NCBI RefSeq assembly: GCF_000372725.1
Contig: NW_005200333.1
Coordinates: 932,934 to 996,933 of the forward strand
Length of the DNA: 64,000 nt
Direction: 5' to 3'
From: Emiliania huxleyi CCMP1516
Taxonomy: Eukaryota > Haptophyta > Isochrysidales > Noelaerhabdaceae
Shown here: in pieces, positions 38,868 to 46,859 of the stretch
How positions within the stretch are numbered: the first letter of the stretch is position 1
Layout: each line of letters opens with the position of its first letter
The notes under the pieces: generated by a model
What the model saw: the letters and a program-made list of their open reading frames with translations, nothing else
Database searches by the model: none
What the model was told of the DNA's origin: nothing
Made by a program: the position numbers and the translations under genes

Positions 38868-39066
38868 CTCCACTCGCTCCGCTCGGCTCCGCTCGGCTCC
38901 GCTCGGCTCCGCTCGGCTCCGCTCGGCTCCGCTCGGCTCCGCTCGGCTCCGCTCGGCTCCGCTCGGCTCGCTCGGCTCGCTCGGCTCCGCTCGGCTCCGC
39001 TCGGCTCCACTCGGCTCCACTCGGCTCCGCTCGTCTCGCTCGGCTCCGCTCGGCTCCGCCCAGAGG
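38868..39066. repeat. (CTCGGCTCCG)n minisatellite
   Basis: About twenty copies of a 10-bp unit with a few variants (CTCGGCTCG, CTCGGCTCCA). All frames through it are open, giving false ORFs. TCTAAGTC…GCGCC (38824-) and GGCGC…GACTTAGA (39112-) form an inverted repeat around the array. Confidence 0.95.
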
Positions 39067-39169
39067 GTGTGCATGACCTAGCTGAGCGCCACAAGCCCAG
39101 CTCGTGAACTTGGCGCTTATGACTTAGAAATGCTAACTAAGCGATCTCTGAAGATCAGCGGCGCCCGCG

Positions 39170-39290
39170 AGCGAGGTGGAAGATGCTAGCATGAGCGCGA
39201 TGCGTCGCAGTGCAGTGCTCTTGCGTTTCGGCGGTAGAGCCGAATGCCACGTTCGGATCGCTCCTCATCGCAAACCCCGTAATACGCTAC
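39170..39290. repeat. Duplicated fragment, copy 1 (near ychF 5' side)
   Basis: GAGCGCGATGCGTCGCAG, CTCTTGCGTTTCGGCGGTAG and GATCGCTCCTCATCGCAAAC recur at 40852-40965, beyond the gap. Confidence 0.85.
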
Positions 39291-39344
39291 AAAATGAAAG
39301 AGATATATTTGCCACTTTCCGCACAAACATGGCACCCGACCAGC

Positions 39345-39758
39345 TGAAGCTCTAGACTCGTCGACCTCTGGACGATGCCGACCTCAAGCCACCAGCGCCA
39401 GCAACGACGTGCCGCGGCTCGCCGCGCCGCTGTTGCGACCGACGACGTGCCCGACGCCGTCCCGCGGCCGAAAGGAAGAGGCCCGCGCAACCACTTCTGG
39501 GACCCGCGGCCGCCGGGCGTGCGGCGGCACAACGAGTCGAACGAACCGAACCAGCGCAGAGCGGCGCGTCTCGCGAGCGCCCGCGGCCGCCACGCCGACG
39601 CCGTCCGCGGCCGACGGTGGTCGCGAATCAACGCGGCGCGGTGCAACGAGGCCAAGTCCTTCCAGGCTCCCGCCAGCAGCGCCTCGTGGCGTGGGCTGCA
39701 CGGCCCTTCGAGACGGCCCGGGGGGCGGTGAGAGACCTCTCCCGCCGGCATGGCGCAC
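39345..39758 (+). other. GC-rich open stretch of unclear status
   Basis: Several frames stay open from 39375 to the assembly gap. The frame MPTSSHQRQQRRAAARRAAV is Arg/Ala-rich and could be coding (DDVPDAVPRPKGRGPRNHFW, then RRHNESNEPNQRRAARLASA), but it runs into the Ns and no family is recognised. Confidence 0.25.
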
Positions 39759-39759
39759 T

Positions 39760-39859
39760 NNNNNNNNNNNNNNNNNNNNNNNNNNNNNNNNNNNNNNNNN
39801 NNNNNNNNNNNNNNNNNNNNNNNNNNNNNNNNNNNNNNNNNNNNNNNNNNNNNNNNNNN
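39760..39859. other. Assembly gap, 100 N
   Basis: Exactly 100 Ns, the usual placeholder for a gap of unknown size. Confidence 0.99.
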
Positions 39860-40750
39860 CAGACAGTGGGCCCAATAGGAACAAGAAGACAATTTTCATT
39901 TAAGGGGGACGGTGGGGCGTGGACCCCCGGGCGGGCCTTGTGTTGCTGGCGCTGTTGTTGTTGTTGCTGGCCCTGGCGTTGGTGCGGGCAATTCTTCGGG
40001 GGGGGGGCCCCAATCGCCGCCCCTTAGGGGGCCGCCCCCCGGCCCATTGGGGGGGGCTTCCTCCCCCTCTTCCTCTTCTTCTTCTTCTTCTTCCCCCCCC
40101 CCCCCCCTCCTCCTCCTCGCCCTAGGCGTGCCCGCGGGGGCTCTGCAGACAGCCAGACGGCTCCGCGCGGTCGGACCGTCTTTTTCAGACTGAACTATTC
40201 TGGGCACCAAGGGTATGTGCTGCTAGATCTCACGGAGCTGAGCTCATATCTGCCCTTGGTACCCTGTTTTGAGTTCGGGAATGCCTCCGGTACCCTGCTT
40301 CTGTGTACGGGGGGCCCGTCCGGACGATCATGCTTGGTGCCCCCCCCCCCGGGACCCCCCGTGCGGGGGCCTTCCCATGTCGAGGCCGGCCCGAGCGGCC
40401 GCCGGAACGGACTCTGGAGCGGCCGCAGGGGCTAGTGCCATCGCGCTGCGCCGCTGGCGGGCTGCCATAGAGCTCTCGTGGGCGTGCTATCCGCGCCCCT
40501 AGATTGTAGGGTGGACCAATACTGAGTGAACAAAAGTTGACCCCGTTCGGTTACGACGGCAGCCCTCTTCACTTAATGTGAGCCTCGTGCGACTCGGTCC
40601 GTAAGCCGAGGGCACCCGCGCGCCACGTGGGTAGGCTCCGCTTGCCATCTGGGGGCGATGCGGGCGGGCGCCGGAGCCCACCCTAAATAGTAGGGTGGTA
40701 CCCTACTTCGAAGGGGAAGGGCGTGAATCCGATCGGCGGCGGCCCGCGCG
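39860..40750. other. Contig edge, low complexity, no gene
   Basis: G, C, T and (CTT)n runs dominate 39895-40130. 40150-40520 has short direct repeats (GGTACCCTG twice, 40258 and 40290). No gene is supported. Confidence 0.6.
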
Positions 40751-40766
40751 AGCGAGGTGGAGAGAG

Positions 40767-40965
40767 AGAGATTTTTAGCAATACCAAACAACTCTAACAC
40801 TCACACGTAATTTGGGGCCTGGAGCCCTGTTCGCGCGCGTTGTTTTGTTTGTCGAGGTGGATGCGCATGAGCGCGATGCGTCGCAGCGCTCTTGCGTTTC
40901 GGCGGTAGTGATCTGATCACCCGATGCCACGTTCGGATCGCTCCTCATCGCAAACCCCGTCAGCA
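40767..40965. repeat. Two duplicated fragments upstream of ychF
   Basis: 40767-40830 matches 1092-1150 and 40852-40965 matches 39175-39290. On the minus strand the latter plus its upstream bases (to ~41060) reads [20 protein letters not shown] then GGLLTGFAMRSDPNVASG, so it may derive from an exon of a divergent gene. Confidence 0.75.
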
Positions 40966-41072
40966 GTCCTCCTCCAAAGTACGTAAGCTCCATGAAAAAA
41001 AAACTGGAGCGGCCCTGAAGCTCCTCGAAGCGCACCGGGGTCGGGAAGGGTGGCTTGGCCCGTGACCCCTGC

Positions 41073-43731
41073 ATGCTCGCCACGCGCCCTCGTCTCTCCC
41101 TAGTGCTCCTCATGCTGCTCCTGCAGAGTCATGGCCTTGCCGTCCTGCGTTCGCCGCGGCTCCTGCGGGGAGCGCTGCCGACGCGGACGGCGGTCGCGAC
41201 GATGGCGCTAAAGACGGGGATCGTCGGGCTCCCCAACGTCGGGAAGTCGACGCTATTCAACGCTATCATGGAGGAGACGAACGCCGAGGCCGCCAACTAC
41301 CCGTTTTGCACGATCGAGCCCAACGTCGGCGTGGTCGACGTTCCGGACGAGCGGCTAAAGGTGCTGTCAGACATCAACAAGTCGCAGAAGACGGTGCCGA
41401 CGACGCTCTCCTTTGTCGACATCGCGGGCCTCGTCGCGGGCGCCTCCAAGGGCGAGGGCCTCGGCAACCAGTTCCTCGCCAACATCCGCGAGTGCGACGC
41501 GATTGTGCACGTGGTGAGATATGGGGAGACATGGGGAGACATGGGGAGATATGGGGAGATATGGGGAGATATGGGGAGATATGTGGAGACGCGATTGTGC
41601 ACGTGGTGAGACAGCGCACTGTAGCTAGCCTGCCTGCTCGCTTTGGAGCCCAGCGCCTTGCCTGAGGCCCGCCGCTGCCTGCCTTGCTGTCGTCCTCCGT
41701 GTGTCCGTCCCTCTCGACTGTCCGCCCCAGACCACCTTCACCGCCTCCTCCCTTGCCACCACCCGCGCCTCCTCCTCCGTCGCCGCCACCCTCGCCGCCA
41801 CCTCCCTCCCAACCCCAACCCCGCCTCCGCCCCCGCCACCCTCCGCCGTCGCCACCACCGCCACCAGCCGGCGCCCCTGCTCTGAGGAGTGAGGAGTGCC
41901 GCCGCGTGATCACCGCCTGCGCTGAGCCCTGCCGGTATGGGTCGGCGCTCTCCTCCTGAGAGTGAGTCCGCCCCTCTCCGCGTGGGCAGGTGCGGTGCTT
42001 TATCGACGACGACATCGTGCACGTCTCGGGCTCGGTGGACCCGCTGCGCGACATTGAGGTGCGGGGAGAGATGGGGGAGAGATGGGGGAGAGATGGCTCG
42101 GTGGACCCGCTGCGCGACATTGAGGTGCGGGGAGATCTGGGGGAGAGATGGGGGAGAGATGGCTCGGTGGACCCGCTGCGCGACATTGAGGTGCGGGGAG
42201 AGATGGGGGAGAGATGGGGGAGAGATGGCTCGGTGGACCCGCTGCGCGACATTGAAGATCTCCCCACATCTCCCCATATCTCCCCACGACACGTCCACGA
42301 CACGTCCACGACACCGTCCACGACACGTCCACGACACCGTCCCGCCAGGTGATCACGCTCGAGCTCGTGCTGGCGGATCTCGCTCAGGTGGAGGCTAGAC
42401 CTCGGCTAGACCTCGGCTAGACCTCGGCTAGACCTCGGTTACCTCGACTAGACCTCGGCTAGACCTCGGCTAGACCTCGGCTATGCATCTCGCGCAGGTG
42501 GAGCGGCGCCTCGAGCGGGTGCGCAAGGACGCAAAGAGCAAAAAGGAGGGCGCCGCCGAGGAGCTGGAGGCGCTCGAGGCTCTGCTGCCGCTGCTAGACG
42601 CTGGCACGCCCGCGCGCAAGGTGTCGAGGCCGCTAGATGGCAATCAAGGGGTGTCGGCGGCCCAGCTAGCCTCTCCACGCTCCTTGCTGCACTCCGCCGC
42701 TCTCGAGGAGCGTGGCACCTTGCCCGTTCCACTTTTGTGGGGCACACTCCCCCCGTCGTACTGGCGAGAAGGGGAGGGGGGAGGGGGGAGGCGGCGAGGG
42801 CGAGCAAGAGGGAGGCGGCGAGGGAGTTGAGAAGGCAACCGAGGTTGAGAGGGGGGGGGGGGGGGGGCTTAACATCCACGGCGAGCAGTTGGCTGGACTC
42901 TTCCATGAACCTTCCATGAACCTTCTCGGAGCCTTCCGACAGGCCGAGCTCGACAACAAACAGTGGGCGCGTGTCAAGGGGCTCGGGCTGCTCTCTGCCA
43001 AGCCCGTCATCTACCCGGCAAACGTGGCCGACGCAGAGCTGGCCGACGGGAACGAGATGGTCGAAAAGGTGCGCGCCCTCGCGGCGGCGGAGGGGGCGTC
43101 CACGGTCGTTGTGTCGGCCCAGGGGGAGGCGGAACTGGGGGAACTGGACGGTGAGACCCTCGCCAGATTTCCCCCATATCTCCGCCACACCTCCCCCACA
43201 TCTCGAGCGGTGAGACCCTCGCCCGCCACCCCGCCCTTGCGCCCGCCGCCACCAACTCCACCGCTGGTGCGGGGCGCACTCTCCTCTCTCCTGTGTGGCG
43301 GGTGGAGAATTGCCCCTAGTCCCGGAGGGGGGGGGGGGGGGGGCCTGAAGCTCCAGACGAGTGCCATGTTCTTTCTAGGCGAGGAGCGGCAGACCTTCCT
43401 CGAGGAGCTCGGCGTCGAGAAGGGCGAGACGGGGCTCGAGAAGCTGATCCGCGAGGCGTACAAGCTGCTGCGGCTGCGCACGTACTTCACCAGCGGCGAG
43501 ACGGAGACGCGGGCGTGGACGATCCGCGCGGGCGACAAGGCGCCGCAGGCCGCGGGCGTGATCCACTCCGACTTTGAGAAGGGTTTCATCCGCGCGGAGA
43601 CGATCGCGTACAGAGACTACGTGGAGTGTGGCTCCGAGAAGGTGGCCAAGGAGAGCGGCAAGCTGCGGGCCGAGGGCAAGGACTACGTGGTGGCCGAGGG
43701 CGACGTGGTGCACTTCCTCACTAATAAATGA
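41073..43731 (+). CDS. ychF: YchF/OLA1-type GTPase, plastid-targeted, six exons
   Basis: Exons 41073-41513, 41990-42058, 42349-42387, 42498-42620, 42943-43150 and 43379-43731 join in frame; all introns are GT-AG. The presequence has a hydrophobic signal ([16 protein letters not shown]) then an Arg-rich, acid-free transit part, the bipartite form used for red-lineage plastids. The GTPase core shows G1 [10 protein letters not shown]3 [20 protein letters not shown] and the [25 protein letters not shown] blocks. The C-terminus has the TGS-like domain ([17 protein letters not shown] … [12 protein letters not shown]) ending [17 protein letters not shown]. It is the bacterial YchF branch, a ribosome-linked ATPase. 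Four of its introns contain duplicated exon edges. The cytosolic OLA1 is a less likely alternative. Confidence 0.95.
41496..41611. repeat. 92-bp duplication of exon 1 edge in ychF intron 1
   Basis: GACGCGATTGTGCACGTGGT (GAGA) occurs at 41496 and 41588; between are six GGGGAGAYATGG-type units. Both copies carry a usable GTG/GTGAGA donor. Confidence 0.9.
42031..42260. repeat. 66-bp array duplicating exon 2 end of ychF
   Basis: CTCGGTGGACCCGCTGCGCG (ACATTGA) begins at 42031, 42097, 42163 and 42229, an exact 66-bp period. Each of the first three copies ends ACATTGAG/GTGCGGGG, a full donor site, followed by GGGGGAGAGATGG units. The array stays open in the exon frame. Downstream (42283-42345) is a CACGACACGTC repeat. 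Confidence 0.95.
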
Positions 43732-43964
43732 CAGCGCGGTGCTGGGGGTATGACATGGATCATGGTTGCGCCCTGCCGATCCGTTGGCACGAGCGGCCCG
43801 CGTTTCGTCGCGATTTCGATTCGATTTGTGTTGGTACGCCGCCACTAGAGCACTACCCCCACCCAGAGCGCGCTGCGAGCAGCGCCGGGCGATGACGGCC
43901 GTGCAACATTTCTCTTTTCTTTTCACGCTCTCGTCGCCCCGGCCTCCGCTACCTCCTCGCCAGT

Positions 43965-44336
43965 ATGGCCAAGTCAACCTCCCGCACCCAGCACATGCGT
44001 GCGTACTACGTACGCTCTCCCCAACACTCGCCGCGCGGACGGCAGTGGTGCACGCAACTCTGACGCCGCCTTCCCTCTGCAGTTTGACCTCAAGATGGAG
44101 CTCGAGCGCAGCAGCAAGAGCAAGGCGTTGGGCGCCGCCGAAATGGTGCGCCGCTCCCGCCCACTCTCCGCAGTCCACACCCACCCACACGATGTGCGGC
44201 CGGCGGCGGTGGCATGATTCGCCCGGCTCCGCCACAGAAATCCTCCGCTGAGAAGTCGATCAAGGCGGTGCTTGTGCGCCACGAGAAGTGCGGCTGCAAG
44301 GACGGCATCACGCTTGCCATTCACGGCCACGCCTGA
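43965..44336 (+). CDS. 68-residue conserved-looking small protein, three exons
   Basis: Three tiny exons, 43965-44009, 44083-44145 and 44238-44336, join in phase 0 with GT-AG introns (GTACGCTC … CTCTGCAG; GTGCGCCG … CGCCACAG). The product starts MAKSTSRTQHMRAYY, continues FDLKMELERSSKSKALGAAE and ends KCGCKDGITLAIHGHA. It is basic, soluble and has a CGC pair. I do not recognise it. Three canonical phase-0 junctions with a compatible reading frame make chance unlikely. The stop is TGA at 44334. It lies 230 bp after ychF on the same strand. Confidence 0.6.
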
Positions 44337-44339
44337 CCT

Positions 44340-46112
44340 CACTGCTTTGGCACTGAGGCAGTGTTGAACGGGGTTGCGCCTGTGTGCTCTGAGCCCGTGA
44401 GCTGGTGCGGCCCGCGCCGCACCCGCACACGAGCCCCCTAGTGGGAGTGCGGACGTTTTTTCCGATCGGACTCGTCGAGTTCTGGCCCTCGATCTCTCCG
44501 CATACCCGGAGGGGGCCGGCAGTGCCGCGAGGAAATCCGGTGTAAACACACGCGATCCCGGTTGCGGTTCCCGCTTCCCAGCCGCTCCGCGGGAGACACG
44601 GCCGTCGGCCCCCGCGCTCGCCCCGCTGACTAGGTCCAGCCCTGGGTGGCGCAGATCTGACGTTTTGTGACAATCGTCAGATCCGTGTTTTTTTGGTCTT
44701 GCGGTACATCTCTCCGCTCGCCACCTCACGCTCCGCCGTCCGGCCATGGATGGTTCGATGGAGCTCGCCGAGCTCCATCGACGCCATCCAACTCCGCTCT
44801 CCGGTCACGACCGAGTCTGAACGCGCTCAGCCTCAGGAGGTACCAAACCGCGCGAATTCTGCACGCCTCGCTGCACCGCTGGCTTGACTGAATCAGGCAG
44901 CAGCAGGCTGCTGCTGCTGCCACAGCAGCAGTCTGCTGCGGCCCTAATACGCAAGTTGATGACTAGCAGCACTGCCGCTCTGCCGGGGGCACATTCGAGC
45001 CGCCACAGCCGGTGTGCGGCTGTGCACTGCCACCTGCCCGCGGCTACGCACAATGTGCGCTCGCATTGGATGAGCCCTGCTGATGGACCTGCGTCGCCTA
45101 GCTGCACGAGAGCAATGCCGCAGGCAGTGGCCGTGGCATACACTGCGAGCACACTTGGTGCAGCTGCGAGGTGCAGCAAGAGCACGTCGTTCCTGCCTCT
45201 GATGCTACTCTCTCGCGGCTTGCAGCGCGTCACTCGCGCATGCTCTCCAGGAGCTATGGCGGGCGCGTGTGTGGGGCTGTAGCCTGTGTTTGGCCGGTTC
45301 TGACCCGTTTACTATCAGTATCATGTCCGGGCCACAAAAAATCGCACACGGGTAGCGGCTCAGGGGCCCAGTAAGTCGCGGAATCGCCAAATGTCACAAC
45401 CTGCGCCACCCACGCAGGGCTGGACCTAGTCCGCTGCCGCCGCTCCGCGCTCCCCCTCCCGACGTAATCATGAGGGTAATCGTAAAGCCGTACGTATACA
45501 TGTTCATGTACACTCTGAAACGAAAACAGCTTATCTTCTGGTTTTAGAATATTCAGAGGTGTTTTAGAATGTCGGGCGAAGTGTGCCAAACTGTGCACAA
45601 ACCCGGCGGCCCGGTGTGCTCGCGAGCGCCAGTGGGCCAGTGGCAGTGACTCACTGCCAGTGTGTGGTGTGTCGGTTGCGGGTTGGGGCCTCAACGGTCT
45701 CGGCTGGGCATCAGCCATCATTTTCCACGGCCAGCGAGGCCCAAAACGCAAAAGGCTGCTTGGCGCAAGGTACGAGCAGACAGAAGAGGAGCGTCGTAGG
45801 ACGTAGCGAAGTAGGACCGCGCCTCCTTCGCGCTACGGCCTACGCGCGCCGATCCGCTCCAGTGCTGCTTGGATGCCGACTCCACCACACAGTCGAACAG
45901 CTGGTGCAGGTCGTCCGACGCCTCCGCGTAGGCGGTAGGGCCCCGACAACGAGGCTGCGCACGGTGCCAAGCCTGATGAATGGACGGACATCGAGGCACC
46001 CTACCCCCTAAAATGACGGAACCCTGGTCGAAAGACCGCTAGGCACTACACTCTTGACTTTGCGAGGGCGGCCGGCACGGCCGCACCACCCCTTACATTA
46101 TACCTGGAGAGA
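44340..46112. other. About 1.8 kb without a convincing gene
   Basis: Only weak frames are present. One minus frame (45999-45718; YAEASDDLHQLFDCVVESAS) may be an exon remnant. CAGCAG/CTGCTG clusters at 44896-44940 form a small hairpin. GTAGCGAAG … CTTCGCGCTAC (45805-45838) is another. Confidence 0.5.
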
Positions 46113-46145
46113 GAGTACAAGGTGGAGAGAGAGAAAAGTACCTAG

Positions 46146-46801
46146 AGGCCTCAGCTTCGCAAAAAAGACCCGATGCGCGGCGGCCTGCGACGGCCCGGGA
46201 TGAGCTCCCCACGATGCGACTAAGCGAGATCAATTGACCTACTGGACCTATAGTCCACCCCTATCATGTCTATACTGACTGCAGACGACCACATGCCACA
46301 CAGCATCACGCACAAGCACAAGACCCGGGATCGCAAAAAAGACCCGCGGTGCTCACACACACCCACGCGCTCGTGCATGCCGAACCAGCTCTAAAAAAAT
46401 ACCACCGGCACCGCCTCGCCAAGGCGCACAATAGTCAGACTGACAGTGTTTTCCAGTTGTGGCATCCTCGGCAGCCAGAAATAAATGGCGACCGGCAGAC
46501 GGTCACAGAGGGTACGGGGTTGAGAGCATTTTCCAGCGGCCCAGGATGACGCATCTGGAAAATGCTGTCAGTGTGACTATTGTGCGCCTTGGCAAAGCGG
46601 TTTCGAAGGTATTTTTTCCGAGCGCGGTGGACGGCAAGATGAAGTCCACTGCGCTCGAAAAAAATACCACCGCAAGCGCCTCGCCGAGGCGCACAATAGT
46701 CCTCAGTCTGGCGAAGGCCAATTCTGTCATCCTGGGCGTCAGCAGCGTGCGACGACAGCGGTCTTCGCTGCGGAGCGGTCTTTTTTGCGAGGCTGAGGCC
46801 T
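46146..46801. mobile_element. Foldback/MITE-type element with terminal inverted repeats
   Basis: AGGCCTCAGCTTCGCAAAAA (AGACC) at 46146-46170 is the reverse complement of 46777-46801 with one mismatch; a few further bases (CTA) also pair outward. Inside is a ~60-bp hairpin: 46577-46633 (ACTATTGTGCGCC…GCGCGGTGGAC) pairs with 46645-46700 (GTCCACTGCGC…GGCGCACAATAGT) around an 11-base loop. A third copy of the arm (AAAAAAATACCACCGGCACC…) is at 46394-46436, followed by GACAGTGTTTTCCAG, which pairs with CTGGAAAATGCTGTC at 46554. No protein is encoded. It ends 58 bp before the methyltransferase ATG. Confidence 0.8.
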
Positions 46802-46859
46802 CTACAAGGTTGAGCTGGGACGCGGTACCTCCATCTCGCTCTACGCTCTCAGCTCTCGC

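Noticed and set aside
38851-39094. Long Ser/Ala/Arg or Glu/Pro/Ser repeat proteins on both strands
   Set aside because: These are translations of the 10-bp minisatellite, open in all frames, with no start context or flanking exon.
39919-40125. Leucine-rich hydrophobic small protein
   Set aside because: It is a translation of T/G and CTT homopolymer-like sequence at the contig edge after the gap; no conservation and no stop context.
42712-43731. A 339-aa uninterrupted ychF C-terminal exon
   Set aside because: The frame is open through intron 5, but good GT and AG sites at 43151 and 43378 restore [15 protein letters not shown], matching the family; the intervening sequence is repeat and G-run.
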